A stretch of DNA of 64,000 bases from Streptomyces justiciae (GCF_015163075.1 NZ_JADDXU010000019.1:62001-126000), one strand, 5' to 3'; shown: positions 1 to 8,369, counted from the first letter of the stretch. Numbers and translations are program-made. Notes: a model not told the origin generated them from the sequence alone.

Positions 1-407
1 TGCGCCGCGACGAGGCGTACGAGGAACTGCGCGCCCGCTCCGACGCCCATCTGGCCGCCACCGGCAGCCGCCCCCGCGTCTACCTGGCCGCGCTCGGCCC
101 GGCCGCCGCGCACACCGCACGGCTGACGTTCGCCGCGAACCTCTTCCAGGCGGGCGGCATCGAGGCCGTCACCGAGGGCACGTTCGCGGAGAGCGGCGCC
201 ACCGAGGTCTGCCTGTGCTCCAGCGACGCGCTCTACGCCGAACAGGCCGAGGCCACCGCCCGGGAACTGCGCGCGGCGGGTGCCACGCACGTCTCCCTCG
301 CCGGCCGTCCGGCCGAGTACGCGGGCGTGGACTCCTACGTCTTCGCCGGCTGCGACGCCGTCTCCGTACTGACCGACGCTCTCGACCGCTTGGGGGTCTC
401 CCGATGA
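1..407 (+). CDS. mutA: Methylmalonyl-CoA mutase small (beta) subunit, C-terminal part
   Basis: This is the 3' end of a gene that begins before the window; codons start at base 3. The visible 134 residues form the C-terminal cobalamin-binding-like domain of the non-catalytic subunit of adenosylcobalamin-dependent methylmalonyl-CoA mutase, which pairs with MutB to interconvert succinyl-CoA and (R)-methylmalonyl-CoA. The stretch PRVYLAALGPAAAHTARL and the end with YVFAGCDAVSVL are typical of this domain. It lacks the DxHxxG cobalamin ligand motif in the visible part, as expected for the small subunit. Its TGA overlaps the mutB ATG (ATGA), so the two subunits should be translationally coupled. 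Confidence 0.93.
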   Translation, partial: RRDEAYEELRARSDAHLAATGSRPRVYLAALGPAAAHTARLTFAANLFQAGGIEAVTEGTFAESGATEVCLCSSDALYAEQAEATARELRAAGATHVSLAGRPAEYAGVDSYVFAGCDAVSVLTDALDRLGVSR

Positions 408-2578
408 CCGTCCCCGACTTCTCCGGGATCGATCTCGGAACCCCGGCCGCCACCGGCACCGCCGACGACTGGCAGGCGGCCGTCAAGAACGCCGGTGACG
501 GCGACGACCTGCTCTGGGAGACCCCGGAGGGCATCCCGGTCAAGCCGCTCTACACCGGGCAGGACCTGGAGGGCCTGGACTTCCTGCACACGCGTCCGGG
601 CGTGGCGCCGTATCTGCGCGGCCCGTACCCGACGATGTACGTCAACCAGCCCTGGACGATCCGCCAGTACGCGGGTTTCTCCACGGCCGAGGAGTCCAAC
701 GCCTTCTACCGCCGCAACCTCGCCGCCGGCCAGAAGGGCCTGTCGGTCGCCTTCGACCTGCCCACGCACCGGGGTTACGACAGCGACCACCCGCGCGTGA
801 CCGGTGACGTCGGCATGGCGGGCGTGGCCATCGACTCCATCTACGACATGCGGCAGCTCTTCGACGGCATCCCGCTGGACAAGATGACGGTGTCGATGAC
901 GATGAACGGTGCCGTGCTGCCGGTGCTCGCGCTCTACATCGTCGCCGCGGAGGAACAGGGCGTACCGCCCCAGAAGTTGGCCGGGACCATCCAGAACGAC
1001 ATCCTCAAGGAGTTCATGGTCCGCAACACCTACATCTATCCGCCGAAGCCGTCGATGCGGATCATCTCCGACATCTTCGCCTTCACCTCGCAGCGGATGC
1101 CGCGGTACAACTCCATCTCGATCTCCGGCTATCACATCCAGGAGGCAGGTGCGACGGCCGACCTGGAGCTGGCGTACACGCTCGCGGACGGGGTCGAGTA
1201 CATCCGCGCGGGGCGTGAAGCGGGCCTGGACGTCGACGCGTTCGCGCCCCGGCTGTCGTTCTTCTGGGCGATCGGCATGAACTTCTTCATGGAGGTCGCC
1301 AAGCTGCGCGCGGCGCGCCTGCTGTGGGCGAAGCTGGTCAAGCAGTTCGACCCGCAGAACACCAAGTCCCTTTCCCTGCGCACCCATTCGCAGACCTCGG
1401 GCTGGTCGCTGACCGCGCAGGACGTCTTCAACAACGTCACGCGTACGTGCGTGGAGGCGATGGCGGCGACGCAGGGCCACACCCAGTCGCTGCACACCAA
1501 CGCCCTCGACGAGGCGCTCGCGCTGCCCACCGACTTCTCCGCGCGCATCGCCCGCAACACCCAGCTGCTGCTCCAGCAGGAGTCGGGCACCACCCGGGTC
1601 ATCGACCCGTGGGGCGGCAGCGCGTACGTGGAGAAGCTGACGTACGACCTCGCGCGCAAGGCCTGGCAGCACATCCAGGAGGTCGAGGCGGCGGGCGGCA
1701 TGGCCAAGGCCATCGACGCCGGCATCCCGAAGCTGCGCATCGAGGAGGCCGCGGCCCGCACGCAGGCCCGCATCGACTCCGGCCGCCAGCCGGTGATCGG
1801 TGTGAACAAGTACCGGGTGGCGAACGACGAGGCGATCGAGGTCCTCAAGGTCGACAACTCCTCCGTGCGCGCCCAGCAGATCGAGAAGCTGCGCCGACTG
1901 CGCGCCGAGCGGGATGACGTCGCATGCCGGGCCGCCCTCGACGCGCTGACCCGCGCGGCGGGCGGCGAGGGCAACCTGCTGGAGCTGGCGGTGAACGCCG
2001 CCCGCGCCAAGGCGACCGTCGGCGAGATCTCCGACGCCCTGGAGAAGGTGTACGGCCGGCACGCGAGCCAGATCCGTACGATCTCCGGCGTGTACCGCAA
2101 CGAAGCAGGGGAGTCCCCGTCCGTGGACCGCACCCGCGCCCTGGTCGACGCCTTCGAGGAGGCGGAGGGCCGACGCCCGCGCATCCTGGTCGCCAAGATG
2201 GGCCAGGACGGCCACGACCGCGGCCAGAAGGTCATCGCGACCGCCTTCGCCGACCTCGGCTTCGACGTCGACGTCGGCCCGCTGTTCCAGACCCCGGCCG
2301 AGGTGGCCCGGCAGGCCGTCGAGGCGGACGTGCACATCGTCGGGGTGTCCTCGCTGGCGGCCGGTCACCTCACTCTCGTACCGGCGCTCAAGGAGCAGCT
2401 GGCCGAGGAGGGGCGCGAGGACATCATGATCGTCGTCGGTGGGGTGATCCCGCCGCAGGACGTGCCCACGCTCCTGGAGATGGGAGCGGCGGCCGTGTTC
2501 CCGCCCGGGACGGTGATCCCGGACGCGGCGCACGACCTGGTGGAGCGGCTGTCGTCGGACCTCGGGCACGACCTGTGA
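404..2578 (+). CDS. mutB: Methylmalonyl-CoA mutase large (alpha) subunit
   Basis: A 724-residue catalytic subunit of methylmalonyl-CoA mutase. The N-terminal TIM barrel carries family stretches such as RGPYPTMYVNQPWTIRQYAG and GLSVAFDLPTHRGYDSDH. The C-terminal B12 domain has the base-off cobalamin motif DGHDRG at about residues 602-607, whose His is the lower cobalt ligand. The length fits the family. An upstream in-frame start at base 215 would lie inside mutA; the ATG at 404 in the ATGA overlap is the natural start. It links propionyl-CoA and branched-chain acyl catabolism to succinyl-CoA and in Streptomyces also supplies methylmalonyl-CoA extender units. Its TGA overlaps a GTG (GTGA at 2575-2578). 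Confidence 0.97.
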   Translation: MTVPDFSGIDLGTPAATGTADDWQAAVKNAGDGDDLLWETPEGIPVKPLYTGQDLEGLDFLHTRPGVAPYLRGPYPTMYVNQPWTIRQYAGFSTAEESNAFYRRNLAAGQKGLSVAFDLPTHRGYDSDHPRVTGDVGMAGVAIDSIYDMRQLFDGIPLDKMTVSMTMNGAVLPVLALYIVAAEEQGVPPQKLAGTIQNDILKEFMVRNTYIYPPKPSMRIISDIFAFTSQRMPRYNSISISGYHIQEAGATADLELAYTLADGVEYIRAGREAGLDVDAFAPRLSFFWAIGMNFFMEVAKLRAARLLWAKLVKQFDPQNTKSLSLRTHSQTSGWSLTAQDVFNNVTRTCVEAMAATQGHTQSLHTNALDEALALPTDFSARIARNTQLLLQQESGTTRVIDPWGGSAYVEKLTYDLARKAWQHIQEVEAAGGMAKAIDAGIPKLRIEEAAARTQARIDSGRQPVIGVNKYRVANDEAIEVLKVDNSSVRAQQIEKLRRLRAERDDVACRAALDALTRAAGGEGNLLELAVNAARAKATVGEISDALEKVYGRHASQIRTISGVYRNEAGESPSVDRTRALVDAFEEAEGRRPRILVAKMGQDGHDRGQKVIATAFADLGFDVDVGPLFQTPAEVARQAVEADVHIVGVSSLAAGHLTLVPALKEQLAEEGREDIMIVVGGVIPPQDVPTLLEMGAAAVFPPGTVIPDAAHDLVERLSSDLGHDL

Positions 2579-2613
2579 TCGATGCCGACGCGTATGTGAA
2601 GGGCGTGCTGTGA
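2575..2613 (+). CDS. 12-codon minigene: out-of-frame duplicate of the meaB start
   Basis: A GTG overlapping the mutB stop (GTGA) opens a 12-codon frame reading MIDADAYVKGVL. It ends in a TGA that overlaps the real meaB GTG, again as GTGA. The peptide repeats the first 12 residues of MeaB with one change (Val4 to Ala). It arises from a 35-bp imperfect tandem duplication, and 35 is not a multiple of three, so copy 1 terminates exactly at copy 2. Whether it is translated is inference; the two GTGA overlaps would let ribosomes step from mutB to the minigene and then to meaB. Confidence 0.55.
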   Translation: MIDADAYVKGVL

Positions 2614-2644
2614 TCGATGTCGACGCCTATGTGAAGGGCGTGCT
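2575..2644 (+). repeat. 35-bp imperfect tandem duplication at the meaB start
   Basis: Copy 1 is 2575-2609 and copy 2 is 2610-2644. They are adjacent and differ at two positions only (33 of 35 identical): the C/T in GATGCC versus GATGTC, and the G/C in GCG versus GCC. The unit begins at the GTG start and covers the first codons of meaB. Confidence 0.95.
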
Positions 2645-3599
2645 CGACGGGAAGCGGGCGATCATCGCGCGCGCCATCACGCTCATCGAGTCCACCCGGC
2701 CGCAACACCGGGTGCTGGCGCAGGAGTTGCTCACCGCGCTGCTCCCGCACAGCGGCCGGTCGCGGCGGATCGGGATCAGCGGGGTGCCCGGCGTCGGCAA
2801 GTCCACCTTCATCGACGCCTTCGGCACCCTGCTGACCGGCCTCGGCCATCGGGTCGCGGTGCTGGCCGTGGACCCGTCCTCCACGCGGACCGGCGGTTCG
2901 ATCCTCGGCGACAAGACCCGCATGGAGCGCCTGGCCGTCGACCCGGCGGCCTTCGTGCGCCCCTCCCCCACCGCCGGGACGCTGGGCGGTGTGGCCAAGG
3001 CGACCCGTGAGTCGATCGTGGTCATGGAGGCGGCGGGCTACGACGTGATCCTGGTGGAGACGGTCGGCGTCGGCCAGTCCGAGACCACGGTCGCGGGCAT
3101 GGTCGACACCTTCCTGCTGCTGACCCTGGCCCGCACCGGCGACCAGCTCCAGGGCATCAAGAAGGGCGTCCTGGAACTGGCCGACGTGATCGCCGTCAAC
3201 AAGGCGGACGGCCCGCACGAGCGCGACGCCAAGGCCGCCGCCCGTGAACTGGCGGGTGCGCTACGGCTGATGCACGGCCCCGACCCGGCCTGGACCCCGC
3301 CCGTGCTGAGTTGCAGCGCCCGCGAGTCGACCGGCCTGGACACCGTCTGGGAGCGGATCGAGCAGCACCGCACCCTGCTGGACTCCACGGGCCGCCTCAC
3401 CGCCAAGCGCCGCGACCAGCAGATCGACTGGACCTGGAGCATGGTCCGCGACGAACTCCTGGACCGGCTGCACGCCGACCCGGCGGTCCGGGCCCTCGCC
3501 CCCGACCTCGAACAGCAGGTCAGGGACGGGGAGTTGACGGCCACGCTGGCGGCGGAGCGCATCCTGAAGGTGTTCGGGACCGCCGGCGGTCGGAGCTGA
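2610..3599 (+). CDS. meaB: Methylmalonyl-CoA mutase-associated GTPase MeaB
   Basis: A 329-residue SIMIBI-class P-loop GTPase that chaperones methylmalonyl-CoA mutase, gating cofactor loading and protecting it from inactivation. Walker A GVPGVGKST is near residues 59-67, the stretch LAVDPSSTRTGGSILGDKTR is the family switch region, VETVGVGQSE is the second switch, and NKADGPHERDA is the base-specificity NKxD motif. Length is normal for MeaB. The GTG start at 2610 is chosen because it matches the protein family N-terminus and sits in a GTGA overlap with the preceding minigene. Third gene of the mutA-mutB-meaB operon. Confidence 0.95.
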   Translation: MIDVDAYVKGVLDGKRAIIARAITLIESTRPQHRVLAQELLTALLPHSGRSRRIGISGVPGVGKSTFIDAFGTLLTGLGHRVAVLAVDPSSTRTGGSILGDKTRMERLAVDPAAFVRPSPTAGTLGGVAKATRESIVVMEAAGYDVILVETVGVGQSETTVAGMVDTFLLLTLARTGDQLQGIKKGVLELADVIAVNKADGPHERDAKAAARELAGALRLMHGPDPAWTPPVLSCSARESTGLDTVWERIEQHRTLLDSTGRLTAKRRDQQIDWTWSMVRDELLDRLHADPAVRALAPDLEQQVRDGELTATLAAERILKVFGTAGGRS

Positions 3600-5627
3600 T
3601 CAGTCCCGTGACGGACTGACGGCCCCCAGCCCCGAGGTCAGCCACAGATACAGGTGCCAGTCCTGGTCGTTGGCGAGCGGATCGGCGCGGTGCGCGGCGC
3701 GGCCGTCGACGGTCGAGGGCATGACGAAGGCGCAGGTGGCCGAGCCGTCCTCGCGGTAGTTGGCCATGTTGGCACGCAGGATCGCCTCGGCGAGACGCTC
3801 GGTGCCGGGGGTGCGCAGGGCGGCGGGGAGGCGCCGGAGCGTGGTCGCGGTCAGGGTGCTCCAGTAGTGCGGGAAGACATCGCCCCACAGCCGGTCGGCG
3901 CCGAACCAGAAGCCGTCCCAGTGCCGGATCGCGATCCCGTGCAGCCGGGCGTGCGGCTGCGGCCCGCCGAAGGCCAGCAGCCAGGGCAGCCGTTCGGCGA
4001 CGGCGTCGAGGAGGACGGGGTCGCCGGTGAGGGCGTGGGCGTCGGAGAGGAGGTCGAGGAGCGGGGCCACGATGGACTGCTCGTAGTTGACCTCGTGGGC
4101 GGGGAGTTTCCTGCCGAGACGCACGAACTCCCGTGCGCTGTCGATCAGTTGTCCCCGCAGGGCCTGGGCACGGTCCGCCTGCCCGGCCGCCTCCAGCCGG
4201 GCGCAGACGTCCAGCACCGCCGGCGACAGCCCGATGGACAGATGCAGGGCGCCGCCCATGGCGTAGCTGCGTTCGAGGATGCGGGCGGCGCGTTCGAGGT
4301 CGTCCGCCCGGCCGTGGGCCTGGTACCGGTCGTGGAAGAACCGGGCCAGCCACGGCATGTCGTACAGCCGTGGTCCGCTGTCGTGGTCCTGCGAGCCGCG
4401 GCGCGGGGCGTCGGTGTCGTCGAGGAGGTACCGGCAGGCGAACGCCGACCAGCCGTCCAGCAGCGGGTCGATCTCCGCCGGGTCCGCCCAGCCCCGGGTG
4501 GCGGCGGCCTGGAGCAGCAGCGGCATCGCGATCCGCTCGGAGCCGTCCGTCCAGTCGGACCAGCCGTTGGTGGACTGGGTGAGGCCGGTGCGGGTGTCGA
4601 CGGGCACGAAGGCGTGCGCGAGCAACCCGGCGCGCTCCCGGGCCCGTTGGTGCCGGGTGATGTAGGCGACGCGGCGGCGGACCATCTCCTCCAGCGGCAG
4701 ATGGAAGAGGACCTCGGTGCGGGCGCCCTCTCCGATGTCGAGGGAGTAGCTGCCGTGCCGGGAGGCCTGGACGCGGAAGCGGCCCTCCGCCGTCTGCTCG
4801 ACCTTGACGTCCGGGTCGGGGGCGGTGACAGAGGCGGCCCGGACGGTGACGGAGTCCCCCAACTCGGCTGCGTAGGCCGAGAGTTCGGCGGGTGGCCGGG
4901 TCGCCCGGGTGAAGTCCTCGTCCGAGGTGTACCAGCCGAGCTCCCAGGCCAGCGTGGTCGACTCCCCCGGCGCCAGGCGGAGTTCGGGCTGGCCGCCGAA
5001 CGCCTCCGGGTTGCGGGCCCGGTCGGTGACCAGGAGGACCAGATGGCCGCGGACGTGGGAGTTCGACTTGACGTTGCGCGACTCGACGGAGTACGCGCGG
5101 ACGGCGCCCTCGCGCACGATCAGCCCCAGTGACCTGCCGGTGCCGGACATCGGCCGGGCCAGCGCCCATGCCCACGTACCGCCGGTGAACAGGTGCGCGT
5201 TGACGGCCTGGTCCAGGGACTCCTCGGCGGTGGTGTAGCGGTCGGCGAAGGGGACCTGGATGCCGAGGCCGGTGACGGTGAGAGGGTCGGGCGTGTCGTT
5301 GACGAGCGTGTAGCGCTCGCGCAGCAGCGAACCGTGCGCTGTGCGGCGTATCTCGACCCGGACGCCGGGGAGGGGTTCGTGCACGGCCTCGATCCGGCCG
5401 TCCTCGCAGCGGAGTCGGGCGGGGGCGTGCCAGCGGGCCGCGCCCCGGTCGGTGATCAGGTGCCCCGAACCCCACTGGTGCTCGACCGAGTGCCACGGTG
5501 TGACGTCGGCGTCGAGCAGGAACCGGCGGGCCGGGTCCGCCTCGTCGACGAACTGGACGGGGGCGCCGGTGCCGGGGTCGACGACGGCGTGGCCGCCGCC
5601 GAAGGCGAGCGAGTCAACAGGGCGCAA
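3600..5627 (-). CDS. Putative six-hairpin glycosidase-like protein
   Basis: A 675-residue cytoplasmic protein with no signal peptide. The N-terminal half looks like a beta-sandwich; the C-terminal half (from about residue 340) is helical with repeated aromatic-acidic stretches such as STNGWSDWTDGSERIAMPLL and HGIAIRHWDGFWFGADRLWG, reminiscent of (alpha/alpha)6-barrel glycosidases. I do not recognise an exact family or substrate. The TTG start at 5627 is the only start near the first conserved residues and has AAAGG about 9 bases upstream. It follows the IclR regulator on the same strand, so it probably belongs to that sugar-acid or uronide regulon. Its stop TGA abuts the meaB stop (convergent, no spacer), leaving no room for a classic terminator. 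Confidence 0.6.
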   Translation of the reverse strand: MRPVDSLAFGGGHAVVDPGTGAPVQFVDEADPARRFLLDADVTPWHSVEHQWGSGHLITDRGAARWHAPARLRCEDGRIEAVHEPLPGVRVEIRRTAHGSLLRERYTLVNDTPDPLTVTGLGIQVPFADRYTTAEESLDQAVNAHLFTGGTWAWALARPMSGTGRSLGLIVREGAVRAYSVESRNVKSNSHVRGHLVLLVTDRARNPEAFGGQPELRLAPGESTTLAWELGWYTSDEDFTRATRPPAELSAYAAELGDSVTVRAASVTAPDPDVKVEQTAEGRFRVQASRHGSYSLDIGEGARTEVLFHLPLEEMVRRRVAYITRHQRARERAGLLAHAFVPVDTRTGLTQSTNGWSDWTDGSERIAMPLLLQAAATRGWADPAEIDPLLDGWSAFACRYLLDDTDAPRRGSQDHDSGPRLYDMPWLARFFHDRYQAHGRADDLERAARILERSYAMGGALHLSIGLSPAVLDVCARLEAAGQADRAQALRGQLIDSAREFVRLGRKLPAHEVNYEQSIVAPLLDLLSDAHALTGDPVLLDAVAERLPWLLAFGGPQPHARLHGIAIRHWDGFWFGADRLWGDVFPHYWSTLTATTLRRLPAALRTPGTERLAEAILRANMANYREDGSATCAFVMPSTVDGRAAHRADPLANDQDWHLYLWLTSGLGAVSPSRD

Positions 5628-5672
5628 GGGAGGGGCCTTTCGGTAGGGCGGGTTGGACCAACCGATGCCTTA

Positions 5673-5739
5673 CCCAGGCGCACGCCGGACATCACCGTGC
5701 ACCCCCAACTGCCCAGGCGCACCCCGAACATCACCGTGC
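5673..5739 (-). repeat. 28-bp direct repeat duplicating the 3' end of the IclR gene
   Basis: 5673-5700 and 5712-5739 match at 26 of 28 positions with a 39-bp period. The 5712-5739 copy contains the last codons and stop of the IclR gene; the other copy lies in the gap before the glycosidase-like gene. It looks like a small tandem duplication of a gene end. Confidence 0.85.
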
Positions 5740-6501
5740 CGGCAGCCGTACCCCCAGCTCCTCGGCCGCCGCCCGCAGCACCGGCACCATCGCGACCATG
5801 TCGTCCATGCTGCGGCGGAAGGCGGGTGCCGCGGTGGACAGGGCGGCGAAGACGGTGCCGTCGGGGCGCAGGATCGGGACGGCGACGGCGCGCAGGCCCG
5901 CGTGGTGCTCCTCGTCGGCCGTGGCGTAGCCGCGTCCGGCGGCGCGGGCGACCTCCTCGCGCAGGACGTCCCGGTCGGTGATGCTCCGGGGGCCGTGCGG
6001 GGTGAGCTCGACGCGGTCGAGGAGGTCCTCGCGGACGTCGTCGGGCGCGAAGGCCATGAGGACCTTGCCCATGGAGGTGCAGTGCAGCGGTCCGTGCCGG
6101 CCGGGGTCGCTGCGGACGCCGACCGGCAGCGGGCCGTCGACGTAGTGGACGTAGAGATGGCGGGTGCCGTCGAGGACGGACATCAGGGTGGCCTCCTCGG
6201 TCTGCCGCGTCACGCGCTGCATCACGGGGAGGGCGGTGCCGGCGAATCCGTAGACCTGGCCGGCCTGCTGGCCGAGCTGGAACAGTCGGAGTCCCGGTTT
6301 GTAGCGCTTGCCGGCGGCCTCGAACTCCACCAGGCCTTCCCGGCACAGGGAGTTGACCAGTCGGTGCGCGGTGCTGACGGCGACGCCGCTGGCCCGGGCC
6401 AGCTCGGAGAGCGTGATGCCGTGCGGGTGCTCGCCGACCAGGACGAGCAGCCGGATGGCCCGGCCCACGACATCGCTCGGCACCTCACTGGTGGCACTCA
6501 T
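5731..6501 (-). CDS. IclR-family transcriptional regulator
   Basis: A 256-residue regulator. The N-terminal winged helix (about residues 10-75) contains ITLSELARASGVAVSTAHRL, and the C-terminal effector domain (about 80-250) has the family features RHLYVHYVDG, LHCTSMGKVLMA and EEHHAGLRAVAVPI. The reading frame continues far upstream, but the ATG at 6501 is chosen because it gives the normal IclR length and leaves the operator region free. It is divergent from the gluconate/idonate dehydrogenase pair with 54 bp between starts, and precedes the glycosidase-like gene. By context it likely controls both units in response to a sugar acid; the ligand is unknown. Confidence 0.9.
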   Translation of the reverse strand: MSATSEVPSDVVGRAIRLLVLVGEHPHGITLSELARASGVAVSTAHRLVNSLCREGLVEFEAAGKRYKPGLRLFQLGQQAGQVYGFAGTALPVMQRVTRQTEEATLMSVLDGTRHLYVHYVDGPLPVGVRSDPGRHGPLHCTSMGKVLMAFAPDDVREDLLDRVELTPHGPRSITDRDVLREEVARAAGRGYATADEEHHAGLRAVAVPILRPDGTVFAALSTAAPAFRRSMDDMVAMVPVLRAAAEELGVRLPAR

Positions 6502-6514
6502 GCTCCGCAGATTA

Positions 6515-6545
6515 CCATTGAGTGGATAAGTTTTCCACTGAATGG
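6515..6545. promoter_or_regulatory. Operator-like inverted repeat between divergent iclR and SDR genes
   Basis: Arms CCATTGAGTGG (6515-6525) and CCACTGAATGG (6535-6545) pair at 10 of 11 positions across a 9-bp AT-rich spacer. A second nested palindrome, TTTTCCA-5 bp-TGGAAAA, covers 6531-6549. The site sits midway between the two start codons (6501 and 6556), a natural place for autoregulated divergent control by the IclR protein. Confidence 0.7.
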
Positions 6546-6555
6546 AAAAACAGCG

Positions 6556-7326
6556 ATGAGTCATCCTCTCTTCGACGTCACCGGCAAGGTGGCCCTGGTG
6601 ACCGGTTCGAGCCGTGGCATCGGCCGGGCGCTGGCCACGGGGTTGCTGGAAGCGGGCTGCACGGTCGTCCTGAACGGCCGTGACGCCGTCGCCCTGGAGG
6701 CCGCCCGCAAGGAGCTGGCCGAGACCTTCGGCGACCGGGTCCTGGCCGAGGCCTTCGACGTCACCGACTCCGCCGCGGTCACGGCCGCCGTCGCCCGGAT
6801 CGAGGACCGCGCCGGACCGATCGACATCCTGGTCAACAACACCGGCGCCCAGCGCCGCGCCCCGCTGCTCGACTTCACCGACGAGGACTGGCACGGCCTG
6901 CTGGACACCAACCTCACCAGCGCCTTCCTCGTCGGCCGCGAGGTCGCCCGCCGCATGGTGCCGCGCGGCCGCGGCAAGATCGTCAACATCTGCTCGCTCC
7001 AGAGCGAGGCCGTCCGCCCCGGCATCGCCCCCTACTCCGCCACCAAGGGCGGTCTGAAGATGCTCACCAAGGGCATGTGCGCCGACCTCGGCCCACACGG
7101 CATCCAGGTCAACGGCATCGGCCCCGGCTACTTCGACACCGAGCTGACCTCCGCCCTCGTCGCCGACGAGGAGTTCAGCGCCTGGGTCCGCGGGCGCACC
7201 CCGGCCGGCCGCTGGGGCAAGGTCGAGGACCTCGTCGGCGCCCTGCTCTTCCTCTCCTCCCCCGCCTCCGACTTCGTCAACGGACAACTCGTGTACGTCG
7301 ACGGCGGCATGCTCTCCGTCCTGTAA
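6556..7326 (+). CDS. SDR oxidoreductase, gluconate 5-dehydrogenase-like
   Basis: A 256-residue classical short-chain dehydrogenase. The dinucleotide motif TGSSRGIG is at residues 16-23 and NNTG (usual NNAG) at 94-97. The catalytic set is a Ser at 147 or 150, Tyr160 and Lys164 in PYSATKGG. The C-terminal VYVDGGMLSVL ending and the overall pattern resemble gluconate 5-dehydrogenase, which interconverts D-gluconate and 5-keto-D-gluconate with NADP(H). Pairing with an idonate-dehydrogenase-like gene supports a ketogluconate/idonate route. The ATG at 6556 follows the operator closely with only a weak purine stretch upstream. Substrate is inferred from similarity and context. Confidence 0.82.
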   Translation: MSHPLFDVTGKVALVTGSSRGIGRALATGLLEAGCTVVLNGRDAVALEAARKELAETFGDRVLAEAFDVTDSAAVTAAVARIEDRAGPIDILVNNTGAQRRAPLLDFTDEDWHGLLDTNLTSAFLVGREVARRMVPRGRGKIVNICSLQSEAVRPGIAPYSATKGGLKMLTKGMCADLGPHGIQVNGIGPGYFDTELTSALVADEEFSAWVRGRTPAGRWGKVEDLVGALLFLSSPASDFVNGQLVYVDGGMLSVL

Positions 7327-7340
7327 CCCAAGGAGCCCCC

Positions 7341-8369
7341 ATGCACGCCTGTGTCGTCCACGGAGCCGGAGATCTGCGGATCGAGGAACGGCCGTACGAC
7401 GGTCCCGGCGCCGGTGAGATCGCGGTCGCCGTCGCCCTCGGCGGGATCTGCGGCAGCGACCTGCACTACTACCACCGGGGCCGGGTCGGGGACTTCGCCC
7501 TGCGCGAGCCCATGGTGCTGGGCCACGAGGTGGTCGGCCACGTCGCCGCCCTCGGCCCCGGCACCGACGGCCCCGCACCCGGCACACCCGTCGCCGTCCA
7601 CCCCGCCACGCCCTGCGGCACCTGCCCCGAGTGCACCGGCGGGCGCCGCAACATCTGCGCCCGCACCCGCTACCTCGGCAGCGCCGCCCACACCCCGCAC
7701 GTCCAGGGCGGGTTCGCACAGACCATCACCGTGCCCGCCGAGCAGATCCGGGCGCTGCCGCCCGGCCTCGATCTGCGGCGCGCCGTGCTCGCCGAGCCGC
7801 TGTCGGTGGCGCTGCACGCGGTCAACCGGGCGGGCGAGGTGCGCGGCAGGCGGGTCCTCGTGACCGGCGCGGGGCCGATCGGCTGCCTGGTCGTGGCCGC
7901 ACTGCGCCGGCGGGGCGCCGCCGAGGTCGTCGTCAGCGACCTCTTCGACGAGCCGCTGCGCCTCGCGACCGCCGTCGGCGCCACGGCGACGGTACGGGCC
8001 GACCGGCCCGAAGACCCGTCCTGGGCAGGCGACTTCGACCTCGCGATCGAGGCGTCGGGCGCCCCGGCGGGGCTGCGCACCTGCGTGGAACGCGTCCACC
8101 GCGGCGGCACCGTCGTCCTCCTCGGCCTGCTTCCGCCGGGCGAGATCGGCCTGTTGGGCAACGTCGTGGTCACCCGGGAACTCGAACTGCGGGGCGCCTT
8201 CCGCTTCGACACCGAGTTCGACGAGGCGCTCACCCTGCTCGCCGGGGGGCTGCCCGTGGACCCGGTCGTGACGCACACCTTCCCCCTGTCGGAGTCCGTC
8301 ACCGCGTTCGCGACCGCCCAGGACCGGATGGTCGCCTCGAAGGTGCTGCTGGACCTGTCGAGGTCCTGA
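7341..8369 (+). CDS. Zinc alcohol dehydrogenase, L-idonate 5-dehydrogenase-like
   Basis: A 342-residue medium-chain dehydrogenase. Catalytic zinc ligands are Cys37, His62 and Glu63 (GHEVVGH); the structural zinc lobe has Cys92, Cys95, Cys98 and Cys106. The Rossmann motif VTGAGPIG follows at about 175. GGICGSDLHYYHRGRVGDF is typical of L-idonate 5-dehydrogenase, which oxidises L-idonate to 5-ketogluconate, the substrate of the preceding SDR. RBS AAGGAG at 7330-7335 lies 5 bases before the ATG, and the gene starts 14 bp after the SDR stop, so the two are one operon under the IclR site. Confidence 0.85.
   Translation: MHACVVHGAGDLRIEERPYDGPGAGEIAVAVALGGICGSDLHYYHRGRVGDFALREPMVLGHEVVGHVAALGPGTDGPAPGTPVAVHPATPCGTCPECTGGRRNICARTRYLGSAAHTPHVQGGFAQTITVPAEQIRALPPGLDLRRAVLAEPLSVALHAVNRAGEVRGRRVLVTGAGPIGCLVVAALRRRGAAEVVVSDLFDEPLRLATAVGATATVRADRPEDPSWAGDFDLAIEASGAPAGLRTCVERVHRGGTVVLLGLLPPGEIGLLGNVVVTRELELRGAFRFDTEFDEALTLLAGGLPVDPVVTHTFPLSESVTAFATAQDRMVASKVLLDLSRS

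Noticed and set aside
215..403. Longer start for mutB inside mutA
   Set aside because: The upstream part has no family similarity and overlaps conserved mutA codons; the ATG at 404 matches the MutB N-terminus and an ATGA coupling.
335..2569. Long open frame antisense to mutB
   Set aside because: A GC-rich mirror frame with His/Arg/Gly-rich composition and no family resemblance; mutB is certain on the other strand.
6502..7719. Upstream extension of the IclR frame
   Set aside because: It runs antisense through the SDR and operator; the 256-aa form has the normal IclR length.
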